Source of the DNA: Comamonas odontotermitis
GTDB taxonomy: Bacteria > Pseudomonadota > Gammaproteobacteria > Burkholderiales > Burkholderiaceae_C
NCBI RefSeq assembly: GCF_020080045.1
Contig: NZ_CP083451.1
Coordinates: 496,001-560,000, forward strand
Reading direction: 5' to 3'
Length of the DNA: 64,000 bases
This document shows, one piece after another, positions 8,401 to 17,734 of the stretch. The notes under the pieces were generated by a model. It did no database searches and was not told the DNA's origin. It saw only the letters and a program-made list of their open reading frames with translations. The stretch's first letter is position 1. Every line of letters begins with the position of its first letter. Position numbers and translations under genes: made by a program.

Positions 8401-10851
8401 ACAATTGGTACGCTGCCCAGCGGCTGCACGGCAACAGGCCAGCAGCTCAGCTGCACTATCGCTGCGGGCTTGGCTGTCAATGCCAGTGTTAACTTCACAA
8501 TTCCAGTGACAGCCACGGCAGCTGTAGACGGGCAAACAGTGCAGAACGCAGCCACTGTCGCTGGTGGGGGTGATCCAGGCTGTACGGCTGCCACCAACCC
8601 ACTGCCTGCGCGTTGTCAGGCGCAAGTGCCAGTGCCGGTGGAATCACCTGCGCTGCACGTGACCAAGACCGCTAGCGTTGCAAGCTTCTCAGTGGGGGTT
8701 GCGGCCAGTTATACCATCCAGGTGACCAACGTGGGCACAGCCGACACCTCGGGCAACTGGAGCGTGACGGACGTGATGCCTGGCGGGTTGACTATCGGCA
8801 CGCTGCCCAGCGGATGCACGGCTTCTGGTCAGCAGGTGACCTGCAGCTCCAGCGCGGTAATCGTGGCTGGCGATGCCACGGGCGTGAGCTTCGTGATTCC
8901 TGTGACGCCAACTGCTGCGGCAGTGCCCAGTGTGACGAACACGGCCACGGTACAGGGCGGGGGTGATCCACATTGCCCGATGGCTAACAATGCCAACTGC
9001 ACTAGCACGATTACTACATCTGTAAACGCGCCTAGTCTGCAGTTGACGAAGACAAGCAATGGTCCATGGGTGGTTGGTCAGAGTGGAGCTGCGTATACGC
9101 TAGCGGTCACAAATGCAAGCACGCAAACGGCGACCTCTGGCCAAATAACGGTGATGGACAGCCTACCGATGGGCATCAGCGCAGTCGGTGGTAACTATGG
9201 CAACTGGATTTGCTCCGTGAGCGGCCAGAGTGTTGCTTGCCAGAGTGCAATTGCTCTTCCTGCAAATGGCTCGGACAGTATTGTATTGCCGGTGTCCGTG
9301 GATGCCTCTGCTATAGGGGGCGGCACTGGTGCCAGCTTGACGAACAACGCCTCAGTAGGCGGCGGTGGTGATCCGTTTAACGGCGGGAACCCACCTGCGC
9401 CAGGTAGTTCCTGCACGGCGCTGGATGCAGCCGCACCGGGGCATTGTGCGACCAATATTACGACGGTGAACGCACCAGCAGCAATGGCGGTGAATAAAGG
9501 TGTACCGACCATCGCGGGCACGGCCACCCTGGGTCAATACACAGCCACCTACATTGTCACAGTCACCAATGGCGGCGGGGTTCCCAGCACATATACGTTG
9601 AGCGACACCCCGGGTTACCCGGCAGGGATTGTGCTCAATGGCTGGACAGTCACGGCGGCTGGCGGGGGGGCGGTGAACACGCCGTTGGCGGCTCCGGCTA
9701 GTGGAGTAGCGGCTCAGATCAGTGCGGCAAATGTAGCCATTGCTGCCGGAATCTCGCATACCTATACGGTGACAATCACGTTCACGACCAACGGGAGTCT
9801 GAGTGCAGCCGAGCTTGCCTGTACAGGCAGCACAGGAAATGGTGCATATAACGCTGCGTCCATCAATGCAGGGGCGAGCACGAGTGCCAACTGCAGCCCG
9901 CTGCCGGGTGTGCCAAGCCTGGGCCTTACCAAGACGAACAACGGTCCGTGGGCAGTAGCGCAGGCAAGCGCCAAATACACACTGACGGTGACGAACAATG
10001 GCAATGCCCCAACAGTGGGCACCATCACAATTGCCGATTTCATGCCTGTGGGTATCACTGTAGTCAGCGGCAGTTATGGCAACTGGAGCTGTACAGCGGC
10101 GGGGCAGAGTCTGGATTGCACTAGCACGACGTCGATCAATTCTGGTGGGCAGTCGGTGATTGATCTACCTGTGTTAATTGCTCCTACAGCAATATCTAAC
10201 AGCGCAACGAATAAGGCTGGAGTCGGAGGCGGCGGCGATCCATTCAATGGAGGCAATCCGCCCGATCCGCAAAACTGCAATGATGCGCAGCACTGTGCAA
10301 GCTCTACCACGACCGTAACTACAAATGTCACCCCACAACCTAATTTAGGAGTGACCAAGACAAATAATGCCACTTCAGTTCCTTATGGTGGAACAACTAC
10401 ATATACGATCACAATTTCCAATTCTGGTCTGAGCAGCGCCACTGATGTTAGTTGGACCGACACTGTGGTTAACGGCCTTTCGGATGTAGTGCTGGTTAGC
10501 AAGGCAGGGGACGAGAAGGGCTCCGAACCAGGTACTTGTACAGGCCTGACGTGTACTGGAATTACGCTGGTAGTTGGTGGTAGTGTCACCTATGTGGTGT
10601 CTGGCAAAGTTACCGGCAAGGTAGGTGAGCGAGTGGTGAATACTGCATCGATCAGCGGAGGCCAATGTACCGCTCAAGCTTCGGGTGGGTCATGTACGTC
10701 AACTGACTCAGACGAAATCTTGGGTATGAATGTGGCTCCTGTCCCGGTGAATTCGCGCTATATGCTGCTGGCGTTGGGATTGTTGTTAATCTCTGGAGCA
10801 GCAAGAAAGGCAAGTAGAAGTATCAAACTGAAGTCACACAAAGTTCATTGA
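5446..10851 (+). CDS. Very large secreted DUF11-repeat surface protein
   Basis: Predicted exported protein of 1801 aa. ATG 5446 is chosen because AAGAGG lies just upstream and a clear signal peptide follows (residues 1-27, ending EVNAQ). Residues about 30-265 look like a DUF6923-type domain of short beta repeats (TTLYRINTN, GAVTGLPSATYISGTF). Eleven DUF11 (conserved repeat) domains follow, each opening with a version of LxLTKTxxxxxxVGxxxTYTxxVTN and a DTIPxGL block; many contain paired cysteines. The C-terminus has PVPVNSRYM, a hydrophobic stretch at about 1772-1785 and a basic tail, similar to IPTL/PEP-CTERM-type sorting or membrane anchors. The first part is more AT-rich than the neighbours, which suggests transfer. 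An OmpA-domain lipoprotein gene follows 279 bases later. Confidence 0.85.
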   Translation: MQKKYIRILIISIISFFSLFAFEVNAQTPFVCDSTMYLEQGQPGDPTTLYRINTNSNPFIFSPVGTSSVTYNAVGYNPLDNYQYGILNASNRLMRIAADGSTVNLGAVTGLPSATYISGTFSDTGGLLYVKNNVGTSTAMYVVNVSTMTASLLSLTFPAGLTNLSIADMAWVNGLLYSVTSAGQLVSINPTTGIVTAIGAPNGLPAGFIGAMYGAPNGLFGSGNNPPSGFYQFNLTTGAATLISGAPGSSSNDGSNCASQNIVFGADLSITKTDNQTQYIAGSNITYQLLVKNAGPFGAQSVAVADPLPSGITSATWTCGGATGGAVCGASSGSGALNDASASLPNGSSLTYTMTLAVPSGFTGNLTNVATVTPGPATSNIGTACTAAGSSFNAATGRCTASDTDTRTLPIISITKSTNIGGGTLVPNAAVTYFVDVSNTGVALADGTAISDSIPSGIASFNSWSCAPTSGSAVISPSVGNGALSTTISSFPAGAVVRCTINATVAASPPATVVNSATASPNNGGFCAPGNTPSPCSASASNPTAPQLNITKTASPNGTYLPGQPLNYTITVTNVGAVTASGVGVTDTVPTLVTVSGWNCVASGGGNCGSVVSGTGNAIALSGASIPAGGAITIAVSGTAQISATGNIVNTATVACGYASCNKSSTVTNTDSGKPLLSIAKQATPMAFAVGASGTYTLQVSNSNAPGSSSTTGVITVSDPLPVGITMTGLPTGTGWDCSASTATQVTCTTSAVLTPGASAPVISVPVAIAQSAANPSVNTATVTGGGDAICTASANPVPAQCQGTTTTTVNAPQLDLVKTSGGAFTVGQIATYTIVVTNNGQAATSVAATVTDTIPTGLVIGTPLPNGCTASGQTVSCTIPAGLAVGAQASFTVSVTPNSSVNGQQVSNTASVQGGGDPTCPGAAHCTGTTTNTVSAPQLGLTKTSTPNAFVVGQAGSYTLTVLNSGTAPTTGNTVVSDTIPAGLTIGTLPSGCTATGQQLSCTIAAGLAVNASVNFTIPVTATAAVDGQTVQNAATVAGGGDPGCTAATNPLPARCQAQVPVPVESPALHVTKTASVASFSVGVAASYTIQVTNVGTADTSGNWSVTDVMPGGLTIGTLPSGCTASGQQVTCSSSAVIVAGDATGVSFVIPVTPTAAAVPSVTNTATVQGGGDPHCPMANNANCTSTITTSVNAPSLQLTKTSNGPWVVGQSGAAYTLAVTNASTQTATSGQITVMDSLPMGISAVGGNYGNWICSVSGQSVACQSAIALPANGSDSIVLPVSVDASAIGGGTGASLTNNASVGGGGDPFNGGNPPAPGSSCTALDAAAPGHCATNITTVNAPAAMAVNKGVPTIAGTATLGQYTATYIVTVTNGGGVPSTYTLSDTPGYPAGIVLNGWTVTAAGGGAVNTPLAAPASGVAAQISAANVAIAAGISHTYTVTITFTTNGSLSAAELACTGSTGNGAYNAASINAGASTSANCSPLPGVPSLGLTKTNNGPWAVAQASAKYTLTVTNNGNAPTVGTITIADFMPVGITVVSGSYGNWSCTAAGQSLDCTSTTSINSGGQSVIDLPVLIAPTAISNSATNKAGVGGGGDPFNGGNPPDPQNCNDAQHCASSTTTVTTNVTPQPNLGVTKTNNATSVPYGGTTTYTITISNSGLSSATDVSWTDTVVNGLSDVVLVSKAGDEKGSEPGTCTGLTCTGITLVVGGSVTYVVSGKVTGKVGERVVNTASISGGQCTAQASGGSCTSTDSDEILGMNVAPVPVNSRYMLLALGLLLISGAARKASRSIKLKSHKVH

Positions 10852-11130
10852 ATGGATTTGACCGTAGAGCTCGACGTAGACCTGGTTGCCTGTTGCGTCC
10901 TGTAGGTCGAATGGCGGATGTCCAGGTAGTGAAAGCCAAGATGTAGGATGCAGTGCAGTATCCTGTGAGCACCAGCAGTGGTTTGGTGTTGAGCCCGGCT
11001 ATGGAGTGTCAGTATGTAGTTTTCCTGAAGCATGGGCAGAACAGTGTCATTAGTGGACTAATTGGATCAGGGCGATGTATGAACCCAAATTAGCGCGCCT
11101 TGCTGGGCGAGCGGAAAGCAAAGGGTTGAT

Positions 11131-11646
11131 ATGAAATGGAGCTTGGGATTCAGTAACGGACAGCGCTGTGCCAACGGCGCGCGCTGGGCTATGGTTCTGA
11201 CATTGCTACTGGCGGCGTGTCAGACACCACCTCCGTTAATATCGCAACGGGGGTTAACAGCTCAACAGCAACAGGTATTGCGCAGTCAGGGATTCTCCGA
11301 GGGAGACGGGGGCTGGGAATTGCAAATGTTGGGGAAGTTGCTCTTTGAATTTGATTCTGCTGACGTGGGAGAGGCGGCGCGCACTAGGCTTATCGAACTT
11401 GCGCAAGCGTTGATGAAAGAGGGTATCGACCGCCTTCGCGTGGAAGGCTATACCGACGATAGCGGCAGCGCCACCTATAACCTTAAGCTCTCTTTGCGAA
11501 GGGCCCAGGCCGTGAGGAATGTGCTGGTGGAAGTTGGTATGCCTAAGCAGAATATCGAAATCAAGGGCTTTGGCAATACATCGCCTGTGTTATCACATAA
11601 CTCCGCAGAAAATCGCCGCGTTGCAATCGTAGTGCCTTTGCTCTAG
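11131..11646 (+). CDS. OmpA-domain outer-membrane lipoprotein
   Basis: Lipoprotein of 171 aa with an N-terminal signal and lipobox LLAAC. The C-terminal OmpA-like peptidoglycan-binding domain starts at about residue 70: LLFEFDSADVGEAARTRL, VEGYTDDSGSATYNLKLS, RAQAVRNVL and NRRVAIVV cover the usual motifs, including the Asp and Arg that bind diaminopimelate. The class anchors the outer membrane or a surface assembly to peptidoglycan. It lies 279 bases after the giant DUF11 gene in the same orientation, so the two may work together in the envelope. This link is an inference. Confidence 0.85.
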   Translation: MKWSLGFSNGQRCANGARWAMVLTLLLAACQTPPPLISQRGLTAQQQQVLRSQGFSEGDGGWELQMLGKLLFEFDSADVGEAARTRLIELAQALMKEGIDRLRVEGYTDDSGSATYNLKLSLRRAQAVRNVLVEVGMPKQNIEIKGFGNTSPVLSHNSAENRRVAIVVPLL

Positions 11647-11669
11647 CTCTTTGAATTGAGTGTAATGTT

Positions 11670-11902
11670 GGGCCTTGTTGCATTACAGGGACTTCCCATG
11701 AATGCAAGCACTGGCCGGAATTCTTTTGACAAACAGGCATGTCCCGTCAGTCAAGACGATCAAAGCGCGTAAAACGAGGAACAGACTGCACATCTACAGA
11801 CGGGGTTCAGCACAGATGTGCGCCCCAAGAAACAAACCGCGCAGCAAGGCTCCATTCAAATCCCGTGATGTCTTGCGACTCACAATGCAACAATCGAGCT
11901 TG
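11670..11902 (+). repeat. Left arm of a 233-bp inverted repeat
   Basis: This arm is the reverse complement of 14012-14244, with a single difference near the outer end (GGGCC against GGGCT). The outer tip, GGGCTTTGTTGCAT, resembles terminal repeats of IS5-family elements of the IS903 type. No intact open frame is convincing inside it. No target-site duplication is visible at the outer ends. Confidence 0.85.
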
Positions 11903-11972
11903 CTTGCTGCTGGTCTGACCTGTTCATTGCATCTTTGATTTCACGTCTGGCATGTTGAATCCATCGTTTGGC

Positions 11973-12404
11973 TTATGCGCCAGCAAATAGGGGTTGCGTT
12001 GGGCGCGTGCTGATATGTGCAGCCTCGTAAGGGCGCTCATGGACCATGAGAGCCCACAGGATACGAGCATTCTTGTTGGCCAATGCAACGACGGCCTTTT
12101 GCCAGCCGCTGCGCTGCCTCAGGGCAATAGCCCATTGTGAGATGGGGTCCTGATTGTGTTTGCCCGTGAGCACTGCAGCCTTTGCGCCTTGCACCAGCAA
12201 AGAGCGTAGATAACTGTCGCCGCGCTTGGTAACGCCTCCCAGGTTGGATTTCCCGCCACTGGAATGTTGGCGGGGAGTCAACCCCAGCCAGGCCGCAAAC
12301 TGTGCACCATTTTTGAACTGCTTGAAGTCACCAACGGTTGCGACAATGGCTGATGCCGTGAGTGTGTTGATTTCCACGCAGAAATGACCCAGTAGCCCCC
12401 GGGA
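11973..12404 (-). pseudogene. IS110 (IS1111-group) transposase, C-terminal fragment
   Basis: The minus-strand frame encodes the C-terminal Transposase_20 part of an IS110-family enzyme: TASAIVATVGDFKQFKNG, AAWLGLTPRQHSSGGK, GVTKRGDSYLRSLLVQGA and the terminal WALMVHERPYE. The N-terminal DEDD catalytic half is missing because the IS3 element at 12405 begins at this point. What remains cannot be an active transposase. Confidence 0.8.
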
Positions 12405-14012
12405 GGGGATGCGGATAAAAACTTGGACTGGTTTACGCCGCAAGTCCAAGGCTCGCCCGGTATTCAACAGGGCTGAGAGAGCCAAGGGATATCTTGATCC
12501 GCTTCTCGTTGTACCAGCGGATGTACGAGTCGACCACCTCAATGAACTGCTCGATGGTCGTGCCCTTCCAGTCCCGAGGATAGAACAACTCGTTCTTGAG
12601 GCGGCCGAAGAAGCCTTCGCAAGCCGCGTTGTCAGGAGAGCAGGCCTTGCGAGACATCGAGCGGGTGAGGTTCGCCTCGCTCATCCTAGAGAGCCAGCCT
12701 GGCCAACGGTAGTGGCCACCACGATCAGAGTGGACCACTGGACGATCGCTTGTGTCTGCCACTGTCTCAATAGCTGCATCCAGCATTGAGTTGACCAGCT
12801 CTGCGTCCGGGCTCGTTCCAATGGTCCAGCTCACCACCATGCCGTCGAAGCAATCGATGATGGGTGACAGGTACACCTTGCCTGCTGGGATCTGGAATTC
12901 TGTAATGTCCGTGAGCCACTTTTCATTTGGGGTGGCCGCCTGGAAGTCACGGTTGATGATGTTATCTGGTGCCGGGCTGATCTCGCCGAGGTAGGACGCG
13001 AACCTGCGCCGCTTGGGCTTTGCGACGACCAGATTCTCTTGCTTCATCAGCCGCTGCACCACTTTCTCGGAGATCGGGCCTTGCTCTCTGGCCAGAGAGG
13101 CTTGCAGCCTGCGGTAGCCGTAGCAGCGGTGGTTGGACTCAAAGATCTCGGTAAGGGACTGGCGCACCACAAGGTACTTGTCGCCGACCACTGTGCGGGA
13201 CCGATGGTAGAAGTACGAGCTGCGTGCAAGACCCAACTGTGCGAGGAGCTCTGGCAGGCGGTAGTGCTCCTTGAGGGCGTCAATCAGCAGTGTCTTCTCC
13301 CGGTTGGACAGGAGCTGCAGATCGACGCCCAGACCTTTTTTTAACAGTTCATTGGCCTTGTTCAAGAGGTCCTGCTCAAGGCGCAGTTGCCTGACTTCGC
13401 GGCGCAGTATCTCAACCTGGCGCTCGAGTTCTTCGCGCTCTCGCTCCTGCGGTGATTGATCGGTGTGTTTCATTGATGCGGGTGCCTCACGTCCCAGCAG
13501 CTGGTTCTTCCAGTTGTACAACGTTGGCCGGCATACGCCGAACTTATCAGCCACTGTTTGCGCACTTTGCTGCCGAGTGCAAAGCTCCATGACTCCCGCT
13601 TGCTTCAAGCTCTCGGGATACCTTCGTTGACCCACACTGCTAACCAGAGCCCTTCTGGCCTCAGGGAATGCCTCACGCACCCATTTGGTAAGCGTTCCAC
13701 GACCGGGGTAGCCCAGCGCCCTCATGGTGGCCGCGATGCATCGGTCATGGGTGAGGTAGTGCTCGATGGTTGCGGCCTTCTGCGCCTGCGAGAACTTCGG
13801 TTCACGGCCTGCGTAGCCAGCGGACAAGTCGAGCTTGAGTTGGTACTCGTTGTACCAACCCTTCAAAGAATTCTTCGTCGGATAGCCCAGCTGCCGGATG
13901 GTGGGCCTGACGCGCTTGCCCAGCTTGATGTAGAGCTCAACGGCTCGGATTCGATCTTCGTAGGAATACATGAACTACCTCCTGGTAGTCCAAGTTTTCG
14001 TCCGCATCCCCC
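12405..14012 (-). mobile_element. IS3-family insertion sequence with single long transposase frame
   Basis: The ends are near-identical inverted repeats: GGGGATGCGGATAAAAACTT from 12405 on the plus strand, and GGGGATGCGGACGAAAACTT ending near 14012 on the minus strand. It encloses one transposase gene. No target-site duplication is seen: the left flank is a broken IS110 gene and the right flank is the 233-bp repeat arm. Rearrangement after insertion is therefore likely. End positions are good to a base or two. Confidence 0.8.
12433..13971 (-). CDS. IS3-family transposase (fused OrfA-OrfB)
   Basis: DDE transposase of 512 aa in one uninterrupted frame, unlike most IS3 elements that need a frameshift. 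The N-terminal about 170 residues contain helix-turn-helix repeats (RAVELYIKLGKR, MRALGYPGRGTLTKWV, TVADKFGVCRPTLYNWK). A leucine-rich coiled coil follows (EELERQVEILRREVRQLRLE). The HTH_21 and rve domains carry the catalytic triad in WLTDITEF, VHSDRGGHY and NAACEGFFGRLKNE. All three acidic residues are kept, so the enzyme may still be active. Confidence 0.9.
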   Translation of the reverse strand: MYSYEDRIRAVELYIKLGKRVRPTIRQLGYPTKNSLKGWYNEYQLKLDLSAGYAGREPKFSQAQKAATIEHYLTHDRCIAATMRALGYPGRGTLTKWVREAFPEARRALVSSVGQRRYPESLKQAGVMELCTRQQSAQTVADKFGVCRPTLYNWKNQLLGREAPASMKHTDQSPQEREREELERQVEILRREVRQLRLEQDLLNKANELLKKGLGVDLQLLSNREKTLLIDALKEHYRLPELLAQLGLARSSYFYHRSRTVVGDKYLVVRQSLTEIFESNHRCYGYRRLQASLAREQGPISEKVVQRLMKQENLVVAKPKRRRFASYLGEISPAPDNIINRDFQAATPNEKWLTDITEFQIPAGKVYLSPIIDCFDGMVVSWTIGTSPDAELVNSMLDAAIETVADTSDRPVVHSDRGGHYRWPGWLSRMSEANLTRSMSRKACSPDNAACEGFFGRLKNELFYPRDWKGTTIEQFIEVVDSYIRWYNEKRIKISLGSLSPVEYRASLGLAA

Positions 14013-14244
14013 AAGCTCGATTGTTGCATTGTGAGTCGCAAGACATCACGGGATTTGAATGGAGCCTTGCTGCGCGGTTTGTTTCTTGGGGCGCACATCT
14101 GTGCTGAACCCCGTCTGTAGATGTGCAGTCTGTTCCTCGTTTTACGCGCTTTGATCGTCTTGACTGACGGGACATGCCTGTTTGTCAAAAGAATTCCGGC
14201 CAGTGCTTGCATTCATGGGAAGTCCCTGTAATGCAACAAAGCCC
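14012..14244 (-). repeat. Right arm of a 233-bp inverted repeat
   Basis: Reverse complement of 11670-11902 with 232 of 233 positions equal by direct reading. Together the arms enclose about 2.1 kb with an IS110 fragment and a complete IS3 element. Near-identity implies recent duplication or gene conversion. Confidence 0.85.
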
Positions 14245-14608
14245 ATTGGAGATGTCGGAGGCTGAATTGCTAGGGCGTGCACGACTATGATGCGCGAAGG
14301 TCGTAAAAGCTGGGGTTGGAGAGCTTGTGGGTGCGGTGACGAGAGGCATACAATGCTCGTCGATGTGGTTTTTCGATCATGTGCACCTCTAGACCTCTAG
14401 GTATGACAGCTCGGTGAGCGGGCTGATTCTGGAGGTAGAGCGGTCGCACGATGATACTTTTTGATTTGTTGGTATTTTTGTTGGTATTTTCATGGAAAGC
14501 ATATCGACAATCAAGAGTTTATGAGGGTCTGGTAATAAAGTTCGATCCCCGCCAGCGCCAAGTCTCATCCGCCTGTGCTGGTAAATCTGGATTGACTTGG
14601 GTGTAGTT
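14245..14608. other. Gap between the IS mosaic and the tRNA cluster
   Basis: About 360 bases with no gene. It holds a tandem TTGTTGGTATTTT repeat around 14466-14490 and a tRNA-3'-end-like stretch at 14538-14560, listed separately. Confidence 0.4.
14538..14560 (+). other. tRNA 3'-end-like fragment (possible att scar)
   Basis: The sequence contains GTTCGATCCCC followed by GCCAGCGCCA, which looks like a T-loop, T-stem and acceptor end of a tRNA without the rest of the molecule. Integrases often leave such fragments at the far end of integrated DNA. It lies just before the tRNA-Arg gene and at the border of the accessory region. No integrase gene is nearby. Confidence 0.35.
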
Positions 14609-14638
14609 TTGAATTTGTGTCCAAATCTACGCTACAAT
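14609..14638 (+). promoter_or_regulatory. Sigma-70 promoter for tRNA-Arg
   Basis: TTGAAT at 14609-14614 and TACAAT at 14633-14638, spaced by 18 bases and ending ten bases before the tRNA. Confidence 0.6.
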
Positions 14639-14648
14639 ACGCAGCTTA

Positions 14649-14725
14649 GCGGCTGTAGCTCAGCTGGATAGAGTACTTGGCTACGAACCAAGGGGTCGTG
14701 GGTTCGATTCCTGCCAGCCGCACCA
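14649..14725 (+). tRNA. tRNA-Arg (anticodon ACG)
   Basis: The cloverleaf closes: acceptor GCGGCTG pairs with CAGCCGC, the anticodon loop reads CTACGAA, the T-loop is TTCGATT and CCA is encoded. A terminator hairpin follows. Confidence 0.95.
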
Positions 14726-14732
14726 AAAAATG

Positions 14733-14765
14733 AAAAAGCCTCAAGTGTCATCTTGAGGCTTTTTT
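14733..14765 (+). terminator. Rho-independent terminator after tRNA-Arg
   Basis: Stem GCCTCAAG / CTTGAGGC with a six-base loop, preceded by A and followed by six T. Confidence 0.85.
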
Positions 14766-14879
14766 ATAGGTTGAAGCACTGTTTCGGGTTTGTTGGGGTT
14801 GCGGCCCTTCAAGAAATTTGCGAGAAATCGGAATTTTCTAAAAACTGCCAAAAATGATGCTACAATCTAGTTCTTCTTC

Positions 14880-14965
14880 GGAGGGGTGCCCGAGTGGCTA
14901 AAGGGGGCAGACTGTAAATCTGTTGGCTTACGCCTACACTGGTTCGAATCCAGTCCCCTCCACCA
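14880..14965 (+). tRNA. tRNA-Tyr (anticodon GTA)
   Basis: Class II tRNA of 86 bases with a long variable arm. Acceptor GGAGGGG pairs with CCCCTCC, the anticodon is in CTGTAAA, and CCA is encoded. A TACAAT at 14861-14866 could be its -10 element. It opens the usual Tyr-Gly-Thr-tuf-Trp cluster. Confidence 0.95.
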
Positions 14966-15016
14966 GAAATGGTTGAAGAAGCAGCTTTGCAGCAATTGCG
15001 TTCATTCGCGATTGAT

Positions 15017-15090
15017 GCGGGAGTAGTTCAATGGTAGAACCCTAGCCTTCCAAGCTAATGACGCGGGTTCGATTCCCGTCTCCCGCTCCA
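15017..15090 (+). tRNA. tRNA-Gly (anticodon TCC)
   Basis: Cloverleaf with acceptor GCGGGAG / CTCCCGC, anticodon loop CTTCCAA and encoded CCA. Confidence 0.95.
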
Positions 15091-15128
15091 GTTTGCAGTA
15101 AAGCGATGCTGTTGCAATTTTAAAAATT

Positions 15129-15203
<75 letters not shown>

Positions 15204-15269
15204 TATTTAAGTGCGCACGGTTCCGGTTGCGCTATATCCCTCTAGGTTTAGGTTTTTTCGGAGTCAAGA

Positions 15270-16460
<1,191 letters not shown>

Positions 16461-16472
16461 TTTTGAGATCGT

Positions 16473-16548
16473 AGGGGTATAGCTCAATTGGCAGAGCGTC
16501 GGTCTCCAAAACCGAAGGTTGTAGGTTCGATTCCTACTGCCCCTGCCA
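16473..16548 (+). tRNA. tRNA-Trp (anticodon CCA)
   Basis: Acceptor AGGGGTA with TGCCCCT, anticodon loop CTCCAAA, discriminator G and encoded CCA. It lies between tuf and secE as usual. Confidence 0.95.
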
Positions 16549-16566
16549 CTGAATAAGTGGAAAACC

Positions 16567-16591
16567 AAGCCCGCCAGATCATGGCGGGCTT
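16567..16591 (+). terminator. Hairpin between tRNA-Trp and secE
   Basis: Stem AAGCCCGCCA / TGGCGGGCTT. There is no following T-run, so it may help tRNA processing or attenuate rather than terminate. Confidence 0.45.
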
Positions 16592-16633
16592 CGGCGTCTT
16601 GAATGATGCCTATTTTTAAATCTGATTGTCGAC

Positions 16634-17017
16634 ATGGCTGCTACACAAGTTGAAACTGTTAGTTCTGGTGCGGACAAGCTCAAGCTGTTTGCCGTGGCAG
16701 TATTGGTCATTGCTGGTATTGCAGGTTTCTATCTGCTCTCCAAGCAAGGCTCAGTGGTGCAATGGGCTGTGTTGCTGGTGGGCTTGATTGCTGCTGCTGC
16801 AGTGTTCTTGGTGTCTGAGCCGGGTAAGCAGTTTGTTGGTTTTGCCAAGGATTCGTGGCGCGAAGTCAAGAAGGTTGTCTGGCCTTCGCGCAAAGAGACA
16901 TTGCAGATGACGGCTTACGTGTTTGCGTTTGTTGTTGTCATGTCTTTGTTCTTGTGGATGACTGATAAAACGCTGGAGTGGGTTCTTTACGACCTGGTTC
17001 TGGGCTGGAGGAAGTAA
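16634..17017 (+). CDS. secE: Preprotein translocase subunit SecE
   Basis: Small essential subunit of the SecYEG translocon in the inner membrane. At 127 aa it is the long, three-segment form. Hydrophobic stretches lie at about residues 19-36, 42-60 and 94-115. The conserved amphipathic segment [19 protein letters not shown] precedes the last one. Its stop codon overlaps the nusG start (TAATG), so the two are translationally coupled. Confidence 0.96.
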   Translation: MAATQVETVSSGADKLKLFAVAVLVIAGIAGFYLLSKQGSVVQWAVLLVGLIAAAAVFLVSEPGKQFVGFAKDSWREVKKVVWPSRKETLQMTAYVFAFVVVMSLFLWMTDKTLEWVLYDLVLGWRK

Positions 17018-17610
17018 TGTCGAACGCAGACGAAACAATGAATACAGGCGCCGAGGCGCCTATCGGCGCTGTTAATCCAGATCTGCGTTGGTATATCGTT
17101 CACGCCTACTCGGGAATGGAAAAGGCGGTGGAGCGCAATATCCAGGAGCGCATCAATCGCTCGGACATGCAAAGCAAGTTTGGTCGCATCCTTGTGCCGA
17201 CCGAAGAAGTGGTGGAAGTGCGCAATGGTCAGAAGAAGACCACGGAGCGCCGCCTGTTTCCGGGCTATGTGTTCGTCGAAATGGTGATGGATGACGACAC
17301 CTGGCACTTGGTGAAGCACACCAGCAAGGTGACCGGCTTTGTGGGTGGTGCCAAGAATCGCCCGGCACCGATCTCTGAAGCGGAAGTGCAGAAGATCGTT
17401 CACCAGATGGAAGAGGGCTCCGAGAAGCCTCGTCACAAGATCGAGTTCATCGTTGGTGAACTGATCCGAGTGAAAGAGGGCCCTTTCACCGATTTCAATG
17501 GAACTGTGGAAGAAGTAAACTACGAAAAGAGTCGACTTCGCGTTTCTGTTATGATATTCGGCCGCTCAACTCCTGTTGAGCTCGAATTTGGTCAGGTTGA
17601 GAAGACGTAA
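17017..17610 (+). CDS. nusG: Transcription termination/antitermination factor NusG
   Basis: Transcription elongation factor that binds RNA polymerase and links it to Rho or the ribosome. It is 197 aa. The NGN domain opens with [15 protein letters not shown] and contains [12 protein letters not shown]. The KOW domain near the C-terminus reads [21 protein letters not shown] 17017 overlaps the secE stop and has GGAGG upstream; a longer frame starting at 16978 lies inside secE and is rejected. Confidence 0.97.
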   Translation: MSNADETMNTGAEAPIGAVNPDLRWYIVHAYSGMEKAVERNIQERINRSDMQSKFGRILVPTEEVVEVRNGQKKTTERRLFPGYVFVEMVMDDDTWHLVKHTSKVTGFVGGAKNRPAPISEAEVQKIVHQMEEGSEKPRHKIEFIVGELIRVKEGPFTDFNGTVEEVNYEKSRLRVSVMIFGRSTPVELEFGQVEKT

Positions 17611-17734
17611 GTCTTTTTTATTGAAAACCTGATTTCTTTTCAGGCACTTACGGACTCGGTGCCTAAACAGAGTCTTAACCCCGGGGAGCCTGTTCGATTG
17701 TTGTGCAGGCGTTTGTACCCGCAAGGAGCTAAAA

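Noticed and set aside
5446..10851. The DUF11 repeats as a CRISPR-like or satellite DNA array
   Set aside because: The repetition is at the protein level with divergent DNA and no regular spacer length.
11702..11938. Small gene within the 233-bp repeat arm
   Set aside because: The frame is repeated in both arms but is strongly basic, low in hydrophobic core and resembles no protein; other frames of the arm are equally open.
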